64,000 nt of DNA from CAZKAP01 sp964550895 (GTDB taxonomy: Bacteria; Bacteroidota; Bacteroidia; Flavobacteriales; Flavobacteriaceae), in assembly GCA_964550895.1 (NCBI GenBank), contig CAZKAP010000001.1, positions 74,526-138,525 of the forward strand. Direction: 5' to 3'. Below the pieces are notes generated by a model that saw nothing but the letters and a program-made list of their open reading frames with translations, did no database searches and was not told the origin of the DNA. Positions 51,586 through 59,665 of the stretch are shown here, in pieces. A program made the translations under genes and the position numbers. Positions within the stretch are counted from its first letter, which is position 1. Every line of letters starts with the position of its first letter.

Positions 51586-52729
51586 TGTTCCTGGGTTTAC
51601 GGCTTTTGTTTCCCGACTTGCGTCTTCGTTTGTTCCTGGGTTGGTCGAACCGGGTGATGCTGTCCTGGCCGGCGGCGTTCTCGAAAGAGACCGTGGCGGC
51701 TGCGGGTTTAAGTTCCTGGGCGTATTCTTCAAGGCTCTCCACCTTCTTGCCCTGCTTATTCAACTCGAGTATTTCCAGGACTTGATCCTTGTGGAGTGCA
51801 TGCCAGCTGGAACTCTGATCCCGATAAGAAAACCAGAGGGTCTCCTTGAAAATATCGGCCTTCTGACAGATGGCCAGTCCTCTCTCGGTTTTTAGCTTGC
51901 AATCCGGAGGTGGAAAATCCTTTAGGGCCTCCATATAGGAATCGAGTTCGTAGTTGAGGCAGCACTTAAGCTTCCCGCACTGCCCAGCTAGTTTCTGGGG
52001 ATTCAGGGCCAGTTGCTGATAGCGGGCCGAGGAGGTGCTCACGCTTCTGAAATCCGTAAGCCAGGTCGCACAGCAGAGCTCCCGTCCACAACTGCCGATT
52101 CCCCCAAGTCGCTGAGCCTCCTGCCGGTAACCGATCTGCCGCATCTCGATGCGAATCCCAAAGGCCCGGGCCATATCCTTGATCAGCTGACGAAAATCCA
52201 CGCGTTCATCCGCGGTATAATAGAAGGTAGCCTTCGAGCCATCGCCCTGAAACTCCACGTCGCTGATCTTCATCTGCAGTCCGAGTGCGATGGCGATCTC
52301 CCGGGACCGCTTCTGGATTTCGGCCTCCTTATCCCGGCTCTTCTGCCATATATCGATATCCCGTTGCGACGATTTCCTGTATATAATGGGAAGTGCCGGG
52401 TCTTCAGGATTTACCTTCTTGCGCTTCATCTGCACCCGCACGAGCTCGCCCACCAGGGTAACGATACCTACATCATGACCGGATTTGGCCTGGGTGGAAA
52501 CGACATCGCCTACCGAAAGCGTGAGTTCCTTCTCGTTTCTGAAGAACTCTTTGCGGGAATTCTTGAATCGCACCTCCACACAGTGGAAGGGTTCCTGGTC
52601 TTCAGGAAGACTCATGTTAGCCAGCCAGTCGAAAACCGTCAGCTTATTACAGCTATCCGTCCCGCATGTTCCGTTATTCCTACAGCCCTTTACACCTGCA
52701 CTTCCATTTGAACAACTTGTACATCCCAT
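51560..52729 (-). CDS. ricT: PSP1-domain protein RicT/YaaT-like, Cys-rich N-terminus
   Basis: A 389-residue protein with a central PSP1 domain: FYYTADERVDFRQLIKDMA, RIEMRQIGYRQEAQRLGGIGSCGRELCCATWL and CGKLKCCLNYELDSYM (in parts). In Bacillus subtilis RicT joins RicA and RicF in an Fe-S-containing complex acting on RNase Y. Here the protein has an extra N-terminal Cys cluster (Cys3, 6, 16, 22, 27) and a basic tail (NKRRRKSGNKSRK). Its neighbour gldH is a common pairing in this phylum. The symbol follows the Bacillus name. Confidence 0.87.
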   Translation of the reverse strand: MGCTSCSNGSAGVKGCRNNGTCGTDSCNKLTVFDWLANMSLPEDQEPFHCVEVRFKNSRKEFFRNEKELTLSVGDVVSTQAKSGHDVGIVTLVGELVRVQMKRKKVNPEDPALPIIYRKSSQRDIDIWQKSRDKEAEIQKRSREIAIALGLQMKISDVEFQGDGSKATFYYTADERVDFRQLIKDMARAFGIRIEMRQIGYRQEAQRLGGIGSCGRELCCATWLTDFRSVSTSSARYQQLALNPQKLAGQCGKLKCCLNYELDSYMEALKDFPPPDCKLKTERGLAICQKADIFKETLWFSYRDQSSSWHALHKDQVLEILELNKQGKKVESLEEYAQELKPAAATVSFENAAGQDSITRFDQPRNKRRRKSGNKSRKPRNSARNQKKA

Positions 52730-52762
52730 AAATCAATGCTGTAGGCGTAAAGATAGCCAAAT

Positions 52763-53812
52763 TCAGGGGGTAGGCTCGGGCTGTTTTTTAAACTTTAAGA
52801 CTTCTGACCGACCCTTCTTGAAGATCTGATTGCTGTAGTTTTTTCCCTTGCGCAGGCGCTTCTGTTCCTCCGGAGGAAGCCCGATGATTTCCATACAGGA
52901 CTCGCTACAGCACCCCTTCATTTCCGCTGCGCACTTTTCGCACTGAATAAAAAGAAGGTGGCAGGCATCGTTTACACAGTTTACATGGGTGTCCGCAGGT
53001 TCTCCGCACTGATGGCAACGCGCGATCACCTCTTCGGATATCCGCTCGGCCTTGCGGTTGTCAAAGACGAAATTCTTTCCCCGAAACTTATTGGCCAGGC
53101 CCTGATCCCGCACCTGACGGGTGTATTCTATGATGCCGCCTTCGAGCTGATACACCTGCCTGAACCCCTTGTGCTTATAATAGGCGCTTGCCTTTTCGCA
53201 GCGGATGCCTCCCGTGCAGTACATGACGAGTTTCTTGTCTTCCTTGTGGTCGGACAACTGTTCTTCGATCAGATCCAGAGAATCCCGGAAGGTGTCCACA
53301 TCCGGTGTAATGGCATTCTCGAAATGCCCGATTTCGCTCTCGTAGTGATTGCGCATGTCGACCACAATGGCATCTGGATCTTCAACAAGCCGGTTGAACT
53401 CCTGTGCATTGACGTGCACGCCCTTGTCGGTCACGTCGAAAGCACCATCGTCCAGACCATCGGCCACGATCTTGTTGCGGACTTTTATCTTGAGCTTAAG
53501 GAAGGAGAAGTCATCCTGTTCAATGGCGATATTCAGGCGCACCCCCTCGAGAAAAGTGATGCTGTCCAGGTGTTCCTTGAACGCCCCAAAATTCTCCGCA
53601 GGCACAGAAAGCTGAGCATTTACCCCTTCCCGGGCAACGTAGATGCGACCGAGCACATCCAGCTCGTTCCAGCGTATAAATAAATAGTTCCTGAAGATCC
53701 GGGGATTCCCGATGTGTGCGTACTGGTAAAAGGAAATGGTCAGGCGCTCCTTGCCGGCAGCCCGTATGAGTTCTTCCCTTTCTTTCGCACTTAATGTATT
53801 GTACAGTTGCAT
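52763..53812 (-). CDS. trhO: tRNA uridine(34) hydroxylase TrhO (rhodanese family)
   Basis: A 349-residue TrhO/YceA, which makes 5-hydroxyuridine at tRNA position 34 with O2. The N-terminal acylphosphatase-like part (GRIYVAREGVNAQLSVP) is followed by a rhodanese domain with VVDMRNHYESEIGHFENAI and the active Cys in LVMYCTGGIRCEKASAYY. The C-terminus is Cys-rich (CHQCGEPADTHVNC, CEKCAAEMKGCCSESC) and probably binds zinc. It is transcribed away from recA. Confidence 0.93.
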   Translation of the reverse strand: MQLYNTLSAKEREELIRAAGKERLTISFYQYAHIGNPRIFRNYLFIRWNELDVLGRIYVAREGVNAQLSVPAENFGAFKEHLDSITFLEGVRLNIAIEQDDFSFLKLKIKVRNKIVADGLDDGAFDVTDKGVHVNAQEFNRLVEDPDAIVVDMRNHYESEIGHFENAITPDVDTFRDSLDLIEEQLSDHKEDKKLVMYCTGGIRCEKASAYYKHKGFRQVYQLEGGIIEYTRQVRDQGLANKFRGKNFVFDNRKAERISEEVIARCHQCGEPADTHVNCVNDACHLLFIQCEKCAAEMKGCCSESCMEIIGLPPEEQKRLRKGKNYSNQIFKKGRSEVLKFKKQPEPTP

Positions 53813-53959
53813 GCTATACGATTCGTTAAGTTAAAGAAAGCCCACAAAATTAGCATTCTCCCCGGGATAATCCGAACAAAAGCCTTCATAAGTCACTGAT
53901 GCGCTGGGATAAAGCGACGGACAGGATCTCAGATGAAGGGGTTTTGCAAAAAGAAGTCT

Positions 53960-53967
53960 TAATTTTG
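53960..53967 (+). promoter_or_regulatory. -7 promoter element of recA
   Basis: TAATTTTG matches TAnnTTTG, 20 bases before the recA ATG. TTTG at 53943-53946 is only 13 bases upstream, short for a -33 box. No LexA-type palindrome is seen. Confidence 0.45.
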
Positions 53968-53987
53968 ATGATCACTAAAATCAGGAA

Positions 53988-54998
53988 ATGAGCAACGATA
54001 AAGATTCGAAGCTGAAGGCGCTGAAACTTACGCTGGACAAGCTGGATAAAACCTACGGTAAGGGCACCGTAATGAAGATGGGAGATAATGTGGTCGAGGA
54101 AGTCGAGGTTATCTCTTCGGGTTCCCTCGGTCTGGATACGGCCCTGGGGGTTGGCGGCTACCCCCGCGGCCGGGTAATCGAGATATACGGGCCCGAGTCC
54201 TCGGGCAAGACCACCCTTACTCTTCACGCCATAGCCGAAGCCCAGAAAGCGGGTGGCATCGCCGCCTTTATCGATGCCGAACACGCGTTCGACCGATTCT
54301 ACGCAGAAAAGCTGGGTATCGATATCGATAACCTCATCATCTCCCAGCCGGATCACGGGGAACAGGCCCTGGAAATAGCGGATAACCTAATCCGTTCCGG
54401 TGCCATAGACATTGTGATCGTGGACTCGGTGGCCGCCCTCACGCCCAAGAGCGAGATCGAGGGAGAAATGGGTGACTCTAAGGTGGGGCTGCACGCCCGC
54501 CTCATGTCACAGGCCCTGAGGAAGCTTACCTCGACCATCAGCAAAACCCATTGCACGGTTATCTTCATCAACCAGCTCAGGGAAAAAATAGGTGTTATGT
54601 TCGGCAATCCGGAAACGACTACCGGAGGCAACGCCCTGAAATTCTACTCCTCCGTACGACTGGACATACGCCGGTCCACTCAGATCAAGGATACGGATGG
54701 CGCGGTGCTGGGGAATAAAACCCGGGTAAAGGTGGTCAAGAACAAAGTAGCACCTCCCTTCAAGACTGCAGAATTCGACATCATGTACGGGGAGGGAATA
54801 TCCAAATCCGGAGAGATCATCGACCTCGGTGTCGCCTACGAGATCATCAAGAAGAGCGGGTCCTGGTTCAGTTACGGCGACACCAAGCTCGGTCAGGGGC
54901 GGGACGCCGTCAAAAGCATACTCTTGGACAACCCCGAACTCAGCGAGGAAATCGAAGGAAAGATCCGCGAAACTTTGAAGGCGCTGAAAGAAGCCTGA
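53988..54998 (+). CDS. recA: Recombinase RecA
   Basis: A 336-residue RecA for strand exchange in recombinational repair. TYGKGTVMKMGD near the start, Walker A GPESSGKTTLTLHAIAEAQ (in part), DAEHAFDRFYAEKLG, VDSVAALTPKSEIEGEMGD, and the DNA-binding loop INQLREKIGVMFGNPETTTGG are all present. No intein or insertion interrupts it. It stands alone between trhO (divergent) and the acyltransferase gene (convergent). Confidence 0.98.
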   Translation: MSNDKDSKLKALKLTLDKLDKTYGKGTVMKMGDNVVEEVEVISSGSLGLDTALGVGGYPRGRVIEIYGPESSGKTTLTLHAIAEAQKAGGIAAFIDAEHAFDRFYAEKLGIDIDNLIISQPDHGEQALEIADNLIRSGAIDIVIVDSVAALTPKSEIEGEMGDSKVGLHARLMSQALRKLTSTISKTHCTVIFINQLREKIGVMFGNPETTTGGNALKFYSSVRLDIRRSTQIKDTDGAVLGNKTRVKVVKNKVAPPFKTAEFDIMYGEGISKSGEIIDLGVAYEIIKKSGSWFSYGDTKLGQGRDAVKSILLDNPELSEEIEGKIRETLKALKEA

Positions 54999-55015
54999 TA
55001 TAACAAGTGGTATAA

Positions 55016-55777
55016 TTATGTCCTTCGGGCATGAGGCCATTTGTGGGCGAAATAATCCCTTTGAATCAGGTCCCGGCAATAGTCCCTCAACTCCTCCCAG
55101 CTCTTTTCCTTCGCATCTTTGGGGGTGATATGGGGATGTATGTATGCCCGTACCCGACCGGGGCCTCCCGAGTAGTAATTCCAGTTCAATCGTTCCTTGC
55201 AGTCGTAGAACGTCATAGGGACCAGAGTAAGCCCGTGATCCTTGGCCATGGTAAATGCACCCTTTTTAAATGGACCGAGGGCGTACCAGTGTTCCGGCAC
55301 CCCGGCCTCGGGAAAAATGCAGATACCCACGCCGGTCGTCAGCCTTCGGGTCACCGACCTGAACACCTGGCCACGACTTCCCCTGTCGGAACGGTTTACG
55401 AGGATGCTCGCGCGGCGGTAAAGTAGGCCGAAAACGGGTATCTCGGCCAGTTCCACCTTGCCAACGAAAACAAAAGGCTTCCGGCTGATGTAAAGCATGA
55501 GCATGATATCGTGGTAGCTGGTGTGATTGGCAATCAGCATGTACCGGGTATCCCGGAGAAAGCTTCGGGCGCCCTTTACCTCGGGCGGGCATCCGACGAG
55601 ATACAGTATGGGGATTGCCCACAGGTTTCGCGCGATCCAGTACATCAACGGGTACCAGGCTTCTCGCGAGGATGCTATCAGGGCCAGGGGACTCCAGAAC
55701 AGGGTAACGAAACCCGTAACGATGAAAAACCAGGCCCGGTAGGCGAACCGGTGTATATTCAGTATCCAGCGAATCAC
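55016..55777 (-). CDS. 1-acyl-sn-glycerol-3-phosphate acyltransferase (PlsC-like)
   Basis: A 253-residue membrane-bound acyltransferase. An N-terminal hydrophobic segment (about 12-38) precedes motif I, IANHTSYHDIMLML (the HX4D catalytic His and Asp), motif II, LVNRSDRGSRGQ, and motif III, CIFPEAGVPEHWYAL. The usual EGTRS is varied to EAGVP, so substrate may differ from classic PlsC. It should add the second acyl chain in phospholipid synthesis. Confidence 0.88.
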   Translation of the reverse strand: MIRWILNIHRFAYRAWFFIVTGFVTLFWSPLALIASSREAWYPLMYWIARNLWAIPILYLVGCPPEVKGARSFLRDTRYMLIANHTSYHDIMLMLYISRKPFVFVGKVELAEIPVFGLLYRRASILVNRSDRGSRGQVFRSVTRRLTTGVGICIFPEAGVPEHWYALGPFKKGAFTMAKDHGLTLVPMTFYDCKERLNWNYYSGGPGRVRAYIHPHITPKDAKEKSWEELRDYCRDLIQRDYFAHKWPHARRT

Positions 55778-55790
55778 CGCCTGAAAGTAG

Positions 55791-55798
55791 TATTTTTG
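55791..55798 (+). promoter_or_regulatory. Possible -7 element upstream of trpS
   Basis: TATTTTTG, perfect to TAnnTTTG, lies 128 bases before trpS; no -33 box is evident, and the long leader makes use uncertain. The leader has no leader-peptide tryptophan run that I can see. Confidence 0.35.
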
Positions 55799-55926
55799 CC
55801 GCGTATTTAGTAAAAGAGTCAGGTTGCGGCTCCCGGTTTCGCCTGAGAATACGGGCTCCGAACCCCTGTTTTTTTAATTTAGTCGGATGCCCGGGAGAGA
55901 GAGAATGGCCGGGTAATCTTTAGCCT

Positions 55927-56895
55927 ATGAAGCGTATACTTACCGGAGTGCAGAGTACGGGTATCCCACACCTGGGTAATATATTGGGCGCCATACTACC
56001 GGCACTCGAACTGGCGTCCAGGCCGGAAAACGAATCCTTCCTGTTTATTGCGGATATGCATTCCCTGACCCAGATCAAGGATGGAGATCTGCTGCGTGAA
56101 AACACCTATGCCACGGCGGCAACCTGGATGGCACTCGGTCTGGACACGGAAAAGACGGTCTTCTACCGACAGAGTGACGTTCCGGAAGTGACCGAGCTCG
56201 CCTGGTACCTGTCCTGCTTTTTTCCATACCAGCGGCTGACCCTGGCTCACTCGTTCAAGGACAAGGCCGATCGGCTGGAGGATGTCAATGCCGGCTTGTT
56301 CAGCTACCCCATGCTCATGGCCGCTGACATATTGCTCTACGACGCCCAGGTCGTCCCCGTGGGCAAGGATCAGCTGCAGCACCTGGAGATGACCCGTGAT
56401 GTCGCGTCCCGCTTCCACAACAAGTTTGGTGAGACCTTCGTGCTGCCCGAGGCCGGAGTATCGGAAGAGACGATGTACGTACCGGGCACAGACGGGGCCA
56501 AGATGAGCAAGAGCAAGGGAAATACCATCAACATCTTCCAGAGCGACAAGAAGTTGCGCAAGGAGATCATGGGAATTCAGACCGATAGCACTCCCCTGGA
56601 AGACCCTAAGGATCCGGAAGACGATAACGTATTTGCACTCTTCCGCCTGCTCGGCACCCCAGAACAGACCCGGGAGATGGCAGCCCACTACAGGGCCGGA
56701 GGATACGGATATGGCCACGCCAAGCAGGCCCTGTTCGAATGCATCCGGGACCGTTTCGCCGAACCCAGGGCCACCTATGAGGAACTGATCCGCGACCAGG
56801 GCCGTATCGATGAGGCCCTAATCCGGGGTGCTGCGAGGGCCCGGCAAACCGCTACCGAAGTGCTGGGCCGGGTGCGCTCCAAGATCGGGTACTAA
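55927..56895 (+). CDS. trpS: Tryptophanyl-tRNA synthetase
   Basis: A 322-residue class I synthetase charging tRNA-Trp. The HIGH-like motif is TGIPHLGNILGA near residues 8-19, and the KMSKS loop is GAKMSKSKGNTIN. FIADMHSLTQI, SCFFPYQRLTLAHSFKDKAD and PVGKDQLQHLEMTRDVA are typical substrate-binding segments. The length is normal for bacterial TrpRS. Only gene of tryptophan metabolism here. Confidence 0.97.
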   Translation: MKRILTGVQSTGIPHLGNILGAILPALELASRPENESFLFIADMHSLTQIKDGDLLRENTYATAATWMALGLDTEKTVFYRQSDVPEVTELAWYLSCFFPYQRLTLAHSFKDKADRLEDVNAGLFSYPMLMAADILLYDAQVVPVGKDQLQHLEMTRDVASRFHNKFGETFVLPEAGVSEETMYVPGTDGAKMSKSKGNTINIFQSDKKLRKEIMGIQTDSTPLEDPKDPEDDNVFALFRLLGTPEQTREMAAHYRAGGYGYGHAKQALFECIRDRFAEPRATYEELIRDQGRIDEALIRGAARARQTATEVLGRVRSKIGY

Positions 56896-56926
56896 AGCAT
56901 AAGCCTTCCATTGCCCGCAAAGCGTT

Positions 56927-56948
56927 CCAACCGGTATTATACGGTTGG
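56927..56948. terminator. Hairpin between convergent trpS and dprA
   Basis: CCAACCG (56927-56933) and CGGTTGG (56942-56948) form a perfect 7-bp stem with an 8-base AT-rich loop between two converging genes. No T-run follows, so the terminator call rests on position. Confidence 0.4.
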
Positions 56949-56957
56949 CCCTGCCGG

Positions 56958-58112
56958 CTAATCCTGTATCGCAAGCTCGTAACGACCGGCCGCATCGCGG
57001 TTGAGCCTATGCATCAGTTCCAGTTCAAGCAACAGTACGGACAATTCGGAGACCCCGGTTCCGAGATGAGCCGTCAATTCATCCACCGTACTGGGCCCTA
57101 GCTCCCTCAGGACCTTGAATACCCTTTCCGCGAGCGGATTCGCCTTTGGGGATGTCGTCGGACTCGCGTGGCTTAGCGAGGAATGGACGGGATAGCGCTC
57201 CGGCCAGCCCAGCACCTCCGGAACCTCACTGGCGGAGCACAACGGCCGTGCTCCCAGAGCGGCTATGAGGCGGTTGGTGCCCCGGCTGAAGCGGTCTCCT
57301 ATGCGCCCCGGTACGGCCAGGACCTCCCGATTGTAATCCAGGGCGAGTCCGGCGGTGATCAGGCTTCCTCCCTTGCTGTCCGACTCGACCACCAGTGTAG
57401 CCTCGCTTAACCCGGCTATGATGCGATTTCTCCTGACAAACTGCATTTTCAGTGGAGGTTCGGCTGACAGAAACTCCGTGATTAGCCCCCCGTCTTTCTC
57501 CAATCGTTCCCGGAATGGTTTGTGCGCTGGAGGATAGGTATGCCTGAGCCCATGGGCCAGTACGGCCACACTCTGCAAATCCGCATCCAGGGCCCTGAGC
57601 TGGGCTTCCGTGTCCACTCCCCTCGCCATACCGCTGACAATAATGGGGCGATACGGTCGCAGGTATTCCATGACCTCGGCGCAGAAGCGCCTGCCGTAAT
57701 GGGTCATCTTCCGGGTGCCGACTATGCTGAGTACCGGTGAGCGATTCAGGTCCGTACGACCGCAGGCGAAAAGGATCAGAGGCGCATCGGGACATTCGCG
57801 GAGAAGTCGGGGGTATTCCCGGTCCCACAGGCTCCAGATGCGTATCCCCGCGTCCCTGCAGTATTCCAACTCCTGTTGTGCAGTCTCCCAGGCGACCCTC
57901 TTCCGTGCCGGTTCGTGCAGGCCTTCTATGGCCTCCCGAAGGACCCTGTTTGGAGCACGAACGATGCTGCCCTGCCGTCGCTCCGCATAGTTTTCAACAA
58001 GTCTCCGCTGACGGACCGGACCGTAACCCCTGGCCAGATAGAGATACAAAAGCCATTGATACCAAGGGTTTTGGATGTTATGGTAGGTGTTTTCCTGCAT
58101 TAGATCGGTCAT
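56958..58112 (-). CDS. dprA: DNA-processing protein DprA
   Basis: A 384-residue DprA, which loads RecA on incoming single-stranded DNA during transformation. Residues 80-290 carry the Rossmann-like core with LSIVGTRKMTHYGRRFCAEV, IVSGMARGVDTEAQLRAL, GHGLRHTYPPAHKPFRE and ESDSKGGSLITAGLALDYNREVLAVPG (in parts). A winged-helix domain ends the protein (ERVFKVLRELGPSTVDEL). Natural competence cannot be concluded from this gene alone. Confidence 0.95.
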   Translation of the reverse strand: MTDLMQENTYHNIQNPWYQWLLYLYLARGYGPVRQRRLVENYAERRQGSIVRAPNRVLREAIEGLHEPARKRVAWETAQQELEYCRDAGIRIWSLWDREYPRLLRECPDAPLILFACGRTDLNRSPVLSIVGTRKMTHYGRRFCAEVMEYLRPYRPIIVSGMARGVDTEAQLRALDADLQSVAVLAHGLRHTYPPAHKPFRERLEKDGGLITEFLSAEPPLKMQFVRRNRIIAGLSEATLVVESDSKGGSLITAGLALDYNREVLAVPGRIGDRFSRGTNRLIAALGARPLCSASEVPEVLGWPERYPVHSSLSHASPTTSPKANPLAERVFKVLRELGPSTVDELTAHLGTGVSELSVLLLELELMHRLNRDAAGRYELAIQD

Positions 58113-58171
58113 TTACTAAATGTTATCCAAAAAATTGAAGCACTTCATCGATTTTTCTGAAATTTGCCCTT

Positions 58172-59128
58172 ATGAGCGTTGAGACACATTTGAAAGAACT
58201 TCTTTACAAGCACAGCCGGGTGGTCCTGTCCGATTTTGGGACCCTTATGGCCCACAACTGTACCGCCCAGCAGAACGCGCTGAAGAATACCATGACGCCT
58301 CCGAGGAAGAAGGTCAGCTTTCGCCCCTCAGACGAGGCCGATGATGGACTACTGCTGCGACGCCTGCAGGCCCATCATCCGCAACCCGAACAGGCGGGTG
58401 AGGAGCTCAGCCAGGTTGTTTCAGGCTGGAAGAACGCACTGCAGAACGAAAAGTCCCTGCAGATAGACGGAGTAGGCACTATATTTCAAAGCCGGGACGG
58501 CAATTTTCAGTTTGCCAGCGAACGCAGCAACAACTTCCTTCCCTCCTCCTTCGGACTTCCTGAAATTCAACTCCGCCCGGTTCAGCGGGAAGAAGAGGCT
58601 CCCCGAATGGAGAGGGCCGCGCCCTATGCCGGGGAACGAAGGCTTTCGCTGAAGACCGCCGAGGAACTCGAAGAGGAGAACTCGCCCCTGCTCCCCTGGC
58701 TCAAATACGCCTCCATGATCCTTTTGCTCATCTCCGTATCGATGACAGCGTATTATTTTTACCAGCAGGAGGAGAAGAAAAAAGAACGCGTTGAGACGCT
58801 GGCCAACACCGAACTTTCCGGATACATAGAAGGAGCCGTTTTTTACCAGGAATCCCCCCTGCAGCTGCCTCCCGTGGAAATCGAGGTTACCAATAAGTTT
58901 CACGTGGTGGCAGGAGCCTACCGCCTCCGCGAGAACGCGGAACGCCGCATACAGGATCTGAGGTATCTGGGCTATGAGGCGCGATATCTCGGAAGAAACG
59001 ATTACGAACTCCATCAGGTAGCCTACGGGAGCTTCCCCACCCGCCGGGAAGCCCGAAAACTCCTGGATGAAGTCCGGACCGATACCGGCGAAAAGGATGC
59101 CTGGATCCTCGAGTGGGCCCAACCCTGA
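58172..59128 (+). CDS. HU-CCDC81-like and SPOR domain membrane protein
   Basis: A 318-residue protein. The N-terminal 115 residues (ELLYKHSRVVLSDFGTLMAH, IDGVGTIFQSRDGNFQF) resemble the bacterial HU-CCDC81 double domain. A linker, one membrane segment (177-198) and a periplasmic C-terminal SPOR domain (about 243-317; FHVVAGAYRLRENAERRIQDL) follow. SPOR domains bind denuded glycan strands at division sites. The layout puts an HU-like domain in the cytoplasm and a peptidoglycan sensor outside; a link between them is inference. It is divergent from dprA. Confidence 0.82.
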   Translation: MSVETHLKELLYKHSRVVLSDFGTLMAHNCTAQQNALKNTMTPPRKKVSFRPSDEADDGLLLRRLQAHHPQPEQAGEELSQVVSGWKNALQNEKSLQIDGVGTIFQSRDGNFQFASERSNNFLPSSFGLPEIQLRPVQREEEAPRMERAAPYAGERRLSLKTAEELEEENSPLLPWLKYASMILLLISVSMTAYYFYQQEEKKKERVETLANTELSGYIEGAVFYQESPLQLPPVEIEVTNKFHVVAGAYRLRENAERRIQDLRYLGYEARYLGRNDYELHQVAYGSFPTRREARKLLDEVRTDTGEKDAWILEWAQP

Positions 59129-59133
59129 CACGA

Positions 59134-59655
59134 ATGAAGCCCCGAAAACCCGAGGACTCCCTTACCATCATGACCGACATGGTCCTGCCCAGTGAAACCA
59201 ATCCGCTCAATAATCTTTTCGGAGGAGAGCTGCTTGCCCGTATGGACCGGGCCGCGAGCATATCTGCACGTCGCCACAGCCGGCGCATCACCGTTACCGC
59301 CTCGGTAAACCACGTGGCCTTCAACAGAAACGTACCCCTGGGTAGTGTGGTGACCATCGAAGCCAAAGTTTCCAGGGCTTTTCGCACCTCTATGGAAGTT
59401 TTCCTCGATGTCTGGGTAGAGGATCGCCTCAGCGGAGAAAAGATCAAGGCCAATGAGGCCATCTATACCTTCGTGGCCGTGGACGAGGCAGGCACACCGA
59501 CCTCCGTACCCCCGCTGGAACCGCAGACCGAACTCGAAATACAGCGCTTCGATGCCGCCCTGCGCCGGAAGCAGCTCAGCCTGGTTCTGGCGGGTAAAAT
59601 GAAGGCATCAGACGCTACGGAACTCAAGGCACTGTTCCTCGAATCAAAGGACTGA
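59134..59655 (+). CDS. Acyl-CoA thioesterase (hotdog fold)
   Basis: A 173-residue thioesterase with one hotdog domain: MVLPSETNPLNNLFGGELLARMDRAASISA (in parts) with the conserved Asn/Gly/Asp and RITVTASVNHVAFNRNVPLGSVVTIEA. It belongs to the YciA/BACH-like group that hydrolyses acyl-CoA. The ATG at 59134, five bases after the SPOR gene stop, is preferred to one at 59113 inside that gene. Physiological substrate unknown. Confidence 0.9.
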   Translation: MKPRKPEDSLTIMTDMVLPSETNPLNNLFGGELLARMDRAASISARRHSRRITVTASVNHVAFNRNVPLGSVVTIEAKVSRAFRTSMEVFLDVWVEDRLSGEKIKANEAIYTFVAVDEAGTPTSVPPLEPQTELEIQRFDAALRRKQLSLVLAGKMKASDATELKALFLESKD

Positions 59656-59665
59656 TTTCTCTTGC

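Noticed and set aside
54001..54998. Search for a LexA box or intein at recA
   Set aside because: No palindrome of LexA type was seen upstream and the RecA protein is colinear with the family.
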